A stretch of 64,000 nt of DNA from Kitasatospora herbaricolor (lineage in GTDB: Bacteria > Actinomycetota > Actinomycetes > Streptomycetales > Streptomycetaceae): assembly GCF_030813695.1 (NCBI RefSeq), contig NZ_JAUSVA010000002.1:5890001-5954000 (forward strand). Reading direction: 5' to 3'. This document shows, in pieces, positions 22,979-30,787 of this stretch. A program made the translations under genes and the position numbers. The notes beneath the pieces were generated by a model. The model worked only from the letters and a program-made list of their open reading frames with translations. It was not told where the DNA came from and ran no database searches. Numbering within the stretch: position 1 is the first letter of the stretch; each line of letters begins with the position of its first letter.

Positions 22979-24694
22979 ATGGACGCCGAAGAGATCGAGC
23001 GCGGCAGACAGCGCTGGCAGCAGCGCTACGACAGCGCGCGCAAGCGCGACGCGGACTTCAGCACGCTCTCCGGCGACGAGGTCGCGCCGATGTACGGCCC
23101 GCCGCCCGGCCAGCCCGTCGAGGGCTTCGAGCGGATCGGCTGGCCCGGCGAGTACCCCTACACCCGGGGCCTGCACGCCACCGGCTACCGCGGTCGGACC
23201 TGGACCATCCGCCAGTTCGCCGGCTTCGGCAACGCCGAGCAGACCAACGAGCGCTACCGGATGATCCTGGAGGCCGGCGGCGGCGGCCTCTCGGTCGCCT
23301 TCGACATGCCGACCCTGATGGGCTACGACTCCGACGACGCCAAGTCGCTCGGCGAGGTCGGCCACTGCGGGGTCGCCATCGACTCGGCCGCCGACATGGA
23401 GGTGCTCTTCCGGGGCATCCCGCTCGGCGAGGTCACCACCTCGATGACGATCAGCGGCCCGGCCGTGCCGATCTTCTGCATGTACCTGGTCGCGGCCGAG
23501 CGCCAGGGTGTCGACCCGGCGGTGCTCAACGGCACCCTGCAGACCGACATCTTCAAGGAGTACATCGCCCAGAAGGAGTGGCTCTTCGCCCCCGAGCCGC
23601 ACCTGCGCCTGATCGGCGACCTGATGGCCTACTGCGCCGAGGGCATCCCCGCGTACAAGCCGCTGTCCGTCTCCGGCTACCACATCCGCGAGGCCGGGGC
23701 GACGGCCGCGCAGGAGCTCGCCTACACGCTGGCGGACGGCTTCGCGTACGTCGAGCTGGGCCTGTCGCGCGGGCTGGACGTGGACGTCTTCGCGCCCGGC
23801 CTGTCCTTCTTCTTCGACGCGCACCTGGACTTCTTCGAGGAGATCGCCAAGTTCCGCGCCGCCCGCCGGATCTGGGCCCGCTGGATGCGCGACCGCTTCG
23901 GCGCCAGGACCGACAAGGCGCAGTGGCTGCGCTTCCACACCCAGACCGCCGGCGTCTCGCTGACCGCCCAGCAGCCGTACAACAACGTGGTCCGCACCGC
24001 GGTCGAGGCGCTCTCCGCCGTCCTCGGCGGCACCAACTCGCTGCACACCAACGCCCTGGACGAGACCCTGGCGCTGCCCTCCGAGCAGGCCGCCGAGATC
24101 GCCCTGCGCACCCAGCAGGTGCTGATGGAGGAGACCGGCGTCGCCAACGTGGCCGACCCGCTGGGCGGCTCCTGGTACGTCGAGGCGCTGACCGACCGGA
24201 TCGAGGCGCAGGCGGAGGAGATCTTCGCCCAGATCCTGCGGAAGTCCGAGCAGGCGCACGGCGGCCGGGCGAAGGGCGCCGACGAGCACGAGATCGGCCC
24301 GATCACCACCGGCATCCTGCGCGGGATCGAGGACGGCTGGTTCACCGGCGAGATCGCCGAGGCCGCCTTCGCGTACCAGCAGGCCGTGGAGAAGGGCGAC
24401 AAGCGCGTCGTCGGCGTCAACTGCCACCCCCGGAGCGTCACCCCGGAGCTGGAGATCCTCCGGGTCAGCCACGAGGTCGAGCGCGAGCAGGTGCGGGTGC
24501 TGGCCGCCCGCCGGGCCGCGCGCGACGAGGCGGCCGTCAAGGCGGGGCTGGACGCGATGCTCGCCGCGGCCCGCTCCGGCGAGTCGATGATCCCGCCGAT
24601 GCTGGACGCCGTGCGGGCCGAGGCCACCCTCGGCGAGATCTGCAACCTGCTCCGCGAGGAGTGGGGCATCTACCGGGAGACCGCCAGGTTCTGA
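22979..24694 (+). CDS. icmA: Isobutyryl-CoA mutase large subunit (IcmA)
   Basis: The 571-residue protein is the substrate-binding barrel of a B12-dependent acyl-CoA mutase and lacks the cobalamin-binding domain, so it needs a small partner subunit encoded elsewhere. Two residues that distinguish isobutyryl- from methylmalonyl-CoA mutase are present: Phe80 (in TIRQFAGFG; Tyr in methylmalonyl-CoA mutase) and Gln198 (in EYIAQKEWLF; Arg there). These positions equal the published IcmA numbering when the ATG at 22979 is used, supporting that start. It interconverts isobutyryl- and n-butyryl-CoA, joining valine breakdown to polyketide precursor supply. A weak ribosome-binding site (GGAG) lies 13-16 bases upstream. 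Paired operators precede it. Confidence 0.93.
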   Translation: MDAEEIERGRQRWQQRYDSARKRDADFSTLSGDEVAPMYGPPPGQPVEGFERIGWPGEYPYTRGLHATGYRGRTWTIRQFAGFGNAEQTNERYRMILEAGGGGLSVAFDMPTLMGYDSDDAKSLGEVGHCGVAIDSAADMEVLFRGIPLGEVTTSMTISGPAVPIFCMYLVAAERQGVDPAVLNGTLQTDIFKEYIAQKEWLFAPEPHLRLIGDLMAYCAEGIPAYKPLSVSGYHIREAGATAAQELAYTLADGFAYVELGLSRGLDVDVFAPGLSFFFDAHLDFFEEIAKFRAARRIWARWMRDRFGARTDKAQWLRFHTQTAGVSLTAQQPYNNVVRTAVEALSAVLGGTNSLHTNALDETLALPSEQAAEIALRTQQVLMEETGVANVADPLGGSWYVEALTDRIEAQAEEIFAQILRKSEQAHGGRAKGADEHEIGPITTGILRGIEDGWFTGEIAEAAFAYQQAVEKGDKRVVGVNCHPRSVTPELEILRVSHEVEREQVRVLAARRAARDEAAVKAGLDAMLAAARSGESMIPPMLDAVRAEATLGEICNLLREEWGIYRETARF

Positions 24695-24756
24695 CGCCTG
24701 GCGGCCGGGCGGTCGACACCTGACCGGACGCCGTCCGGCTCCACGCCCCGGACCCG

Positions 24757-24786
24757 ACCCGGGACGGCCCTGCGGCCGTCCCGGGT
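24757..24786. terminator. Bidirectional hairpin terminator
   Basis: A perfect 13-bp stem (24757-24769 with 24774-24786) with a 4-base loop lies between the convergent icmA and TetR genes. Confidence 0.8.
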
Positions 24787-24881
24787 TCCGGCGTGCCCGG
24801 AAGCGGGCGGCGTGCCCGGCCGTGTCCGGCGCCGGGCGGTCGGGGGGCGGGGGCCGGCGGGAGGGGCCGCCGGCGCGGCGG

Positions 24882-25658
24882 TCAGGCCGCGCCGCCGCCG
24901 GCGAGGTGCGGGAAGGGGCCGAGCAGCAGCGTGGTGAACCGGCGGATCCACTCGGGCGTGACCGGCTCGCCGCTGACCAGGATCCGGTGTTCGACGGTGC
25001 CGGCGACGGTGTCGAAGATGATGTCGATCTCCTCGGCCGCCGCCTCCTCGTCGAGGTCCGGGTCGAGCTCGCCGCGGGCCTGGGCGTAGGCCCGGCCCTG
25101 GCGGACCAGCTGCTTCTGCGGGTCGACGATGGCCTCGCGGATGCGGCGGCGCAGCTGCGGGTCGCGGGTGCCCTCGGCGAACAGCGCCAGCAGGGCGGCC
25201 TGGGTCTCCGGCCGGGCCAGCAGCTCGGCGAACTCCCGTACCACGGCCTCGATGTCGGCGCGCAGGCTGCCCAGGTCGGCCAGCACCAGTTCGTCGAAGA
25301 GGGTGGCGACGGCGTCGACCACCAGCTCGTTCTTGGAGGGCCAGCGGCGGTACAGGGTGGTCTTGGCGACGCCGGCGCGGGTGGCGACGTGTCCCATGGT
25401 GAGCCCGCCCCAGCCGAGTTCGGCGAGGGTCTCCCGGGTGGCGTCCAGGATCGCGCGGTCGGCGGCGGCGCTGCGCGGCCGGCCCTTGGCCCGGGCGGCG
25501 CCCTCCGGCCCCGGGCTCCCCGCTGCGGTGTCCTCCGCCGTGGTGCCGGCGGCGCCCGGGGCGCCCTCCGGGGCGGTGGCCGGCCGGTCCGTCGGCCGCG
25601 GGCCGACGGCGTCCTGGGTCACGGCGTCCTGGGCCACGGGGATCTGGGCGGCGGACAC
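24882..25658 (-). CDS. TetR family transcriptional regulator
   Basis: The 258-residue protein starts at GTG with a perfect AAGGAGG five bases upstream. The first 65 residues are an Ala/Pro/Thr-rich tail with a VAQDAVTQDAV repeat, unusually long for TetR. The DNA-binding domain follows, with VATRAGVAKTTLYRRWP as helix-turn-helix, and then an all-helical ligand domain (TetR_C-type, VVREFAELLARPETQAALLA; EIDIIFDTVAGTVEHRIL). The ligand is unknown. It is convergent with icmA and divergent from the thioredoxin-like gene; either region may hold its target, but no site shared by its own promoter and the icmA operators is evident. Confidence 0.87.
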   Translation of the reverse strand: MSAAQIPVAQDAVTQDAVGPRPTDRPATAPEGAPGAAGTTAEDTAAGSPGPEGAARAKGRPRSAAADRAILDATRETLAELGWGGLTMGHVATRAGVAKTTLYRRWPSKNELVVDAVATLFDELVLADLGSLRADIEAVVREFAELLARPETQAALLALFAEGTRDPQLRRRIREAIVDPQKQLVRQGRAYAQARGELDPDLDEEAAAEEIDIIFDTVAGTVEHRILVSGEPVTPEWIRRFTTLLLGPFPHLAGGGAA

Positions 25659-25815
25659 CGGGCCTCCTTGCGTTCTACCAGTAAGTAACTTGGGTGGGGG
25701 ACGTAACGGTAGCGACTGATCGTGCCCGATGGCAGCCGCCCGGGCCGCGAAAGTGGGGCAGCTCACGTCCCGCGTTGACGGCATGGGCTTGCGGCGGGGG
25801 GCCTCGGTGCAGTTA

Positions 25816-25832
25816 CGCTACGACTCGTAGCG
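25816..25832. promoter_or_regulatory. Perfect 17-bp inverted repeat
   Basis: CGCTACGACTCGTAGCG is a perfect palindrome with 8-bp arms around one central base. It lies between the divergent TetR and thioredoxin-like genes, 213 bases before the latter, and overlaps a TACGCT -10-like hexamer (25814-25819). It looks like an operator. Confidence 0.5.
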
Positions 25833-26044
25833 AAAGAGTGACGACCGAGCGCCATCGCTCCTCTGCCGGGGAGCCTCGTGGGACGAGATGGCGCGCGGTG
25901 CGGGTGGGGATCCGCACCGAAGGGTTCAGTTTCACCGGGGGCGGGGTGTTCCCGCCCGGGCGGTTCGGGCCACGCAGACCAGCGCGGCGCGACTTTCCCG
26001 GCGGATGGCGCCCGCCACCAGCACGGACGGGGGAGGATAGTGCC

Positions 26045-27040
26045 ATGCAGCCACGGAATTCGCATCTGAACAGCTCCGCCCTGCGCGGCGCGGTCGACCT
26101 CGCCGCAGTGAAGGCAGCCGGCGAGGCTGCCCAGAAGGCCGAGCAGGCCAGGGCCGAGCGGGCCCGCCAGGCGGCGGCCGCCGAGGAGGCCGGGATCGCC
26201 CCGGCCGGCCCGGCCTACCCGCTCGTCATCGACGTCACCGCGGACACCTTCGAGGCCGAGGTCGTCCAGCTCTCGGGCGAGGTCCCGGTCGTCATCGACT
26301 TCCGGTCCGGCCGCAGCGCCCTCAGCGCGCAGCTCAGCCCGGTCCTGGAGAGCCTGGCCGAGGAGTACGCCGGCCGGATCGTGCTGGCCCGGATCGACGT
26401 GGACACCAGCCCGGTGATCGCCCAGCAGTTCGGGCTGCAGGCCGTTCCGACGGTGATGGCCGTGGTGGCCGGCCAGCTGGTGCCGCTCTTCCAGGGCGCC
26501 GAGAGCGAGTCCAACATCCGTCAGGTGCTCGACCAGCTGATCATGGTGGCCGAGCAGCGCTTCGGCGTGGTCGGCGGCGCGGGCGCGGGCGCGCCCGCCG
26601 GCGGCGAGCAGCTTCCGTACGTCCCCGAGGACCCGGCGCTGGCCGCCGCGCACGACGCGCTGGACCGGGGCGACCTGGGTGGCGCGATCCAGGCCTACCA
26701 GAACGTGCTGCTGGACCAGCCCGGCAACACCGAGGCCAAGCTCGGCCTGGCCCAGGCGCAGCTGCTGCGCCGGGTGGAGGCCTTCGACCCGCAGGCCGTC
26801 CGGGCGGCCGCGGCCGCCGACCCCAAGGACGTCGCGGCCCAGCTGGACGCGGCCGACCTGGACCTGGTGGGCGGGCACGTCGAGGACGCCTTCGGGCGCC
26901 TGGTCGACACCGTCGGCCGGACCTTCGGGGAGGACCGCGACAAGGCCCGGCTCCGCCTGCTGGAGCTCTTCGAGGTGATCGGCGCCGAGGACTCCCGGGT
27001 GACGGCGGCCCGTGGCGCGCTGGCCCGGGTGCTCTTCTGA
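26045..27040 (+). CDS. Thioredoxin-fold/TPR protein without redox cysteines (CnoX/YbbN-like)
   Basis: The 331-residue protein has an Ala/Glu-rich N-terminal helix (residues 15-50), a thioredoxin-fold domain at about 60-170, and a C-terminal TPR-like helical region (about 195-330: DPALAAAHDALDRGDLGGAI; NTEAKLGLAQAQLLRR). Thioredoxin landmarks are VVIDFRSGRS, RIVLARIDVDTSP and LQAVPTVMAVVAG (cis-Pro), but the CxxC is replaced by SGRS, so it cannot act as a disulfide reductase. This architecture matches CnoX/YbbN co-chaperones. ATG start at 26045 follows GGGAGGA. Monocistronic, with its own terminator. Confidence 0.88.
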   Translation: MQPRNSHLNSSALRGAVDLAAVKAAGEAAQKAEQARAERARQAAAAEEAGIAPAGPAYPLVIDVTADTFEAEVVQLSGEVPVVIDFRSGRSALSAQLSPVLESLAEEYAGRIVLARIDVDTSPVIAQQFGLQAVPTVMAVVAGQLVPLFQGAESESNIRQVLDQLIMVAEQRFGVVGGAGAGAPAGGEQLPYVPEDPALAAAHDALDRGDLGGAIQAYQNVLLDQPGNTEAKLGLAQAQLLRRVEAFDPQAVRAAAAADPKDVAAQLDAADLDLVGGHVEDAFGRLVDTVGRTFGEDRDKARLRLLELFEVIGAEDSRVTAARGALARVLF

Positions 27041-27202
27041 GCCCTGCCGGCGGGCCCGGCCGGAGCGCCCCCGCGGCTCCTTGCGGGCCCGGCCGGCCCG
27101 TTCGGTCGCCGTGGTACTGGCACGGCGGGTGACCTGCGGTGTCGCTGGCGATTTGGCGACATTCCGGTCATCCCCGCCGAGGTTTACCAAATCTTGACAA
27201 CG

Positions 27203-27237
27203 CCCCTGGACGGTCACCGCCGGTGACCGTCCAGGGG
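27203..27237 (+). terminator. Hairpin terminator
   Basis: CCCCTGGACGGTCAC pairs with GTGACCGTCCAGGGG around a 5-base loop, followed by a T-rich TGTTTCCT. It lies 162 bases after the thioredoxin-like gene. Confidence 0.8.
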
Positions 27238-27791
27238 TGTTTCCTCGGTGTTTCTGGGGGATTTCCCCGGCACGAATCCTTCATTTCGTCACACTGGGTG
27301 CACGACGGGCCAAAACCATGATCAACGTCGCCTGTTGTTGGATTACCCGTCAGTAACGAACCTCTTGTGCTTCGCCCGGGATTCAAGCACGATCGGCGAC
27401 GCCTGGTCCCCACACTTCACCTCCCGGCAGCCGGCCGGAGAAGCGGAGCACGGGATCCCCACCGGGCAAGCCGACGGCTCCGGCCGCCGGCGGGGAGGGC
27501 AGGGGGGTATCCGCGGTCCCACGGCGGTTCCTGTCCTTCGAACGGCCGCGCAGCCCGCGCGGTCGCTGGTTGTCGCTCGGGGGTGATCGCCGATGTCGTC
27601 GGCCGTACCCGCCATCCCACAGGTGGCCGGTGCAGGACCGGGAGTGCCGTCACGGACGGCCGCGCCCGACTCCGACGGCACTCATGGCGCTCTCCGCTAC
27701 CGAGGACGTAGCTCTCTCCCATCCCAGGCCACCGCCGGTGCGGCACGCACCGGGAGGTGCCGGAGATGTACGTCCTAGAAGGAGGACTCGC
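27238..27791. other. Upstream region of the DUF6230 gene (about 550 bp, no convincing gene)
   Basis: No frame has a ribosome-binding site together with sustained coding character. The left third (27240-27400) is AT-richer and holds a TTACCCGTCAGTAA partial palindrome (27343-27356), so the promoter is probably there. That would leave a long, GC-rich, structured leader of about 400 bases before DUF6230. I do not recognise a known riboswitch class in it. Confidence 0.45.
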
Positions 27792-28454
27792 ATGTCCCAG
27801 ACTTATGGCAAGACCCGCTGGAAGCGTTTCGCCCTGGTGATGCTCCCGAGCCTGGCGGCCACCGGCGCCATCGGTGTCGGCCTGGCGAACAGCGCCCTCG
27901 CGGCCTCGTTCAGCATCTCCGGCCAGAGCTTCAAGGTCACCGCCGAGGAGCTGCACGGCGAGAAGTTCGCCCAGTTCGGCACGATCGACGTGCAGAAGAA
28001 CAACACCACCGTGCCGGTCGCGGTCTCCGCGTTCGACAGCGCCACCATCAAGAAGATGTGCCAGTCGGTCGTCACCGACCCCAACATCATCCCGCTGCCG
28101 TTCAAGCTCCCGGTCATCACGCTGCGCCTGGAGGCGGGTGACAGCGCCGACCCGAAGAAGCAGGTCGTCGCCAGCAACCTGCTGATCGACCTGGACGAGC
28201 TGTACGCGGACGCCGAGTTCACCAACATCAACATCGGCCAGGACGCGTCCACCCTCACCGGCACGGCCACCAAGGACTGGAAGTCCGCCCTCGGCGGCAC
28301 CAAGCCCACCGGTGGCGTCGGCTTCGCCCAGGCCGCCGACAAGGCGGACCTGTACAACGTGAAGCAGCGTGCCTGGGCCACCTCGGCCGGCAACTTCAAG
28401 CTGAACGGCCTGAGCCTCAAGCTCTACACCGACAGCGGCCACGAGTGCTACTGA
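27792..28454 (+). CDS. DUF6230 family secreted protein
   Basis: The 220-residue protein starts at ATG after AGAAGGAGG. The N-terminus is signal-peptide-like (KTRWKRFALVMLPSLAATGAI, cleavage probably after ANSALA near residue 36). The mature part is beta-rich: FSISGQSFKVTAEELHGEKF, VAVSAFDSATIKKMCQS, LPVITLRLEAG and FKLNGLSLKLYTDSGHECY. Two Cys could form one disulfide. No catalytic motif is visible, although members are sometimes labelled cholesterol esterase. It heads a set with a DUF6114 membrane protein and a larger secreted protein with a similar C-terminal domain; lipid binding is only a guess. Confidence 0.85.
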   Translation: MSQTYGKTRWKRFALVMLPSLAATGAIGVGLANSALAASFSISGQSFKVTAEELHGEKFAQFGTIDVQKNNTTVPVAVSAFDSATIKKMCQSVVTDPNIIPLPFKLPVITLRLEAGDSADPKKQVVASNLLIDLDELYADAEFTNINIGQDASTLTGTATKDWKSALGGTKPTGGVGFAQAADKADLYNVKQRAWATSAGNFKLNGLSLKLYTDSGHECY

Positions 28455-28502
28455 GCCGATGACCGCGGGCGCGCCTGACGGCGCGGCCGGGTAGCAGGCC
28501 CG

Positions 28503-28540
28503 GCGGCCGGGAGCGGCGTTCAGACGCCGCTCCCGGCCGC
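28503..28540 (+). terminator. Hairpin terminator/attenuator between DUF6230 and DUF6114 genes
   Basis: A perfect 17-bp stem (28503-28519 with 28524-28540) and 4-base loop is followed by GTCACCGATTTTTCC, a real T-tract. It should stop most transcripts after the DUF6230 gene, so the downstream genes get less message or have their own promoter. Confidence 0.85.
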
Positions 28541-28586
28541 GTCACCGATTTTTCCTACCTCGTTCACATCATCGAGGAGCTGCATC

Positions 28587-29213
28587 ATGTCCAGCGCAAC
28601 GGCCGACGCGTGGTCCGAAGGCGAGAACCTCTTCACCCGGTTGCGGCTGCGGTTCCGTAGCTGGCGCCGCACCCGGCCGTTCTGGGCCGGACTACTGGCC
28701 ATGATCGCCGGCGTTCCGATCATGTACCTCCCCTACGCGCACCTCTCCCTCGGCGGCATGACGGTGGCGATGTCCACCACGGCCGGCGCGGGATCCCTGA
28801 TCATCGGCATCCTGCTGATGGTGCTCGGCCTCACCGCCTGGTACCAGCCGGCCGTCCGGGTCTTCGCCGGTGTGGCCACCACCCTGCTCACCCTGGTCTC
28901 CATCCCGGTCTCCAACCTGGCCGGCTTCGGCCTGGCGCTGATCCCGGGCCTGGTCGGCGGCGGGCTGATGGTCTCCTGGGCGCCGCTCAAGGAGCGGGCC
29001 GCCACCGACCTGCCGGCCGCCGGTGACGGCACCGCCGACGAGGCCGCCGGAACCGAGGGCGCCGCCCACGCCGCCGACGGGAGCGCGACCGAGGTCGTCC
29101 TGGCCGTCGCCGAGCAGGCCGACGCCGAACCGGTCCAGGGCCCCAGGCACGCGGCCCCGGCCGCCCGTACCGACATCCCCGCCCAGGCGGGGGAACCGGA
29201 GGAGGCGCGGTGA
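28587..29213 (+). CDS. DUF6114 domain integral membrane protein
   Basis: The 208-residue protein starts at ATG with GAGGAG 9 bases upstream. Residues 1-35 are cytoplasmic and basic; four membrane segments follow (WAGLLAMIAGVPIMYLPY; LIIGILLMVLGLTAWY; VFAGVATTLLTLVSIPVS; LALIPGLVGGGLMVSWAP), ending near residue 140. The last 65 residues are an Ala/Glu/Asp-rich soluble tail. Its stop overlaps the GTG of the next gene (GTGA), so translation is coupled. Function unknown; a membrane partner or exporter component for the flanking secreted proteins is the simplest idea from context. Confidence 0.85.
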   Translation: MSSATADAWSEGENLFTRLRLRFRSWRRTRPFWAGLLAMIAGVPIMYLPYAHLSLGGMTVAMSTTAGAGSLIIGILLMVLGLTAWYQPAVRVFAGVATTLLTLVSIPVSNLAGFGLALIPGLVGGGLMVSWAPLKERAATDLPAAGDGTADEAAGTEGAAHAADGSATEVVLAVAEQADAEPVQGPRHAAPAARTDIPAQAGEPEEAR

Positions 29214-30577
29214 CCACGGAGGACCGCACCGAGCCCGGGATCCCGGACCGGCGCTCCGGTGCCCGGCACGCGGCCCCGCGGGTCCCGGCCCGGAGCCGGC
29301 TGCGCGGGCGGGCGCTCGCGATGGCCGCGGTGCCGACCGCGCTGCTGATGGGAGCCGTCTACGCGCCCTCGATGGCCTCGGCCGACACCCCGGCCGGCAA
29401 GGCCTGCGCCAGCGCCCCGGACCTCGCCCCGTCGAGCCAGGCGCCGGAGCCGGCCCAGGACACCGTCCTGTCGGAGACGCCGGTCCCCAAGAACGAGCTC
29501 ACGCCGCTGCCCGGCCCGTCCCTGCCGGGGTCCGAGGCGCCCGCCCCGACCGCCGCCCCGGCGCCCTCCACGTCCGCCGCGCAGAGCCCCGCCGCGCAGA
29601 GCCCCGTCGCGCAGGCCCCCGCCGCCAAGAGCGGCAGCGCCACCGGCGGCCAGGTGGTCGGTGCGGCGTACGTGGTGCCCGCCGTGGGCACCGCGGCGGC
29701 CCCGGCCGTGGCCCCGGCCGGCCTGATCGGCGACATCATCGGCGGCATCGGCGATCTGCTGACCCCCGGCGGCAAGGCGAGCCCCTCGCCGTCCGCCTCG
29801 CCCTCGCCCTCCGCCGCCGCGCCCGCACCGCTCGGGGCCCAGGCCGTGGCCCCCGCGCGGCCCGCCGCCGGTACGGTCTCCGCCGCTCCGGCGCCCTCCC
29901 CGGACGCCACCGCCAAGGCCACCCCGAAGGCCACCGCGAGTCCGAAGGCCACCACCGGCGCCAAGCCGGCCGCGAGCGCCCCGGCGGCCGCCGCGTCCGC
30001 CTCGCCGAAGCCGTCCGCCTCGCCGACCGCCAACCCGAACTGCGCGGTGGACACCAGCTCGGTGGCCGCCCGCGCGGCGACCGGCGGCGACGTGGTGCCC
30101 GAGCAGAACTGGACGCTGCGCAGCAGCCGGCTCGGCCTGCACGGCGCGGTGTTCAACGGCGTGTACGACGTCCGGACGGTCGCCGGCACCAAGCGGGTGC
30201 TCAAGTTCACCGTCTCCAGCGTCGACATCGAGAACCTCGACATGTCGACCCTTCAGGGCAACGGCAAGACCTTCCACGTCAAGGGCGGCCCCGGCACCAC
30301 CTCGACCATGCGCAACGGTCCGGTCACCATGTACGTCGAGCGGCTCTCCGGCCACCTGTCGAAGCTGCTCGGCCTGCCGATCCCGATCGACCTGGGCGAG
30401 ATCACCCTCACCCCGGACACCCTGCCGCGCTGGCTCTGGGACCTCATCGGCGCCGTCCCGATCCCGCTCGACATCGAGCTCACCAAGGTCGAGGCGGTCC
30501 AGGCCGGCCAGTTCCGCGGCACGCTCAAGATCCCGGGCATGCACCTCTACAAGGACGACGAGCCCTACACCAACTGA
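29210..30577 (+). CDS. Secreted protein with Pro/Ala/Ser linker and DUF6230-like C-terminal domain
   Basis: The 455-residue protein starts at GTG overlapping the DUF6114 stop. Residues 30-60 form a signal peptide (RALAMAAVPTALLMGAVYAP, cleavage near MASADTP). Residues 65-280 are Pro/Ala/Ser/Lys low-complexity, including SPSASPSPS and ATPKATASPKA repeats, like a wall-spanning linker. The C-terminal domain (about 295-455) carries RLGLHGAVFNGVYDVRT, VLKFTVSSVDIENLDM, GPVTMYVERLSGHL and FRGTLKIPGMHLYKDDEP, which align in order with motifs of the DUF6230 protein two genes upstream. Function unknown; the coupling to the membrane protein suggests a surface complex. Confidence 0.82.
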   Translation: MTTEDRTEPGIPDRRSGARHAAPRVPARSRLRGRALAMAAVPTALLMGAVYAPSMASADTPAGKACASAPDLAPSSQAPEPAQDTVLSETPVPKNELTPLPGPSLPGSEAPAPTAAPAPSTSAAQSPAAQSPVAQAPAAKSGSATGGQVVGAAYVVPAVGTAAAPAVAPAGLIGDIIGGIGDLLTPGGKASPSPSASPSPSAAAPAPLGAQAVAPARPAAGTVSAAPAPSPDATAKATPKATASPKATTGAKPAASAPAAAASASPKPSASPTANPNCAVDTSSVAARAATGGDVVPEQNWTLRSSRLGLHGAVFNGVYDVRTVAGTKRVLKFTVSSVDIENLDMSTLQGNGKTFHVKGGPGTTSTMRNGPVTMYVERLSGHLSKLLGLPIPIDLGEITLTPDTLPRWLWDLIGAVPIPLDIELTKVEAVQAGQFRGTLKIPGMHLYKDDEPYTN

Positions 30578-30598
30578 CGGGCCGTCCGCCTCTGTTCG

Positions 30599-30649
30599 CC
30601 GTACGCCTCAGGCCCGACCGGTTCGCCCGGTCGGGCCTGAGGCGTACGG
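30599..30649 (+). terminator. Strong hairpin terminator
   Basis: A perfect 23-bp stem (30599-30621 with 30627-30649) with a 5-base loop follows the secreted protein gene by 21 bases. It is the longest perfect stem noted in the window. Confidence 0.85.
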
Positions 30650-30730
30650 GCCCCGGGGAGGGCCTCAGGGGGCGGCGGGCCCCGCCCGGCCACCGCGCCC
30701 ACCGGGGCGGCCCGGGGCGGCCCGGGAACG

Positions 30731-30772
30731 CCGCAGGGCGGCTCCTCCGGCATCGGAGGGGCCGCCCTGCGG
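30731..30772 (-). terminator. Hairpin terminator of pyk
   Basis: 19-base arms (30731-30749 with 30754-30772, one wobble pair) enclose a 4-base loop, 15 bases downstream of the pyk stop on the minus strand. Confidence 0.75.
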
Positions 30773-30787
30773 GCGTCGGGCGCCGGA

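Noticed and set aside
22976..24472. A 498-codon minus-strand frame across icmA
   Set aside because: Composition is Val/Gly/Asp/Leu shadow sequence of a well-identified gene; no start signal.
27593..27778. A 61-codon frame before the DUF6230 gene
   Set aside because: No ribosome-binding site, Ser/Arg/Pro composition, and it lies in the probable leader.
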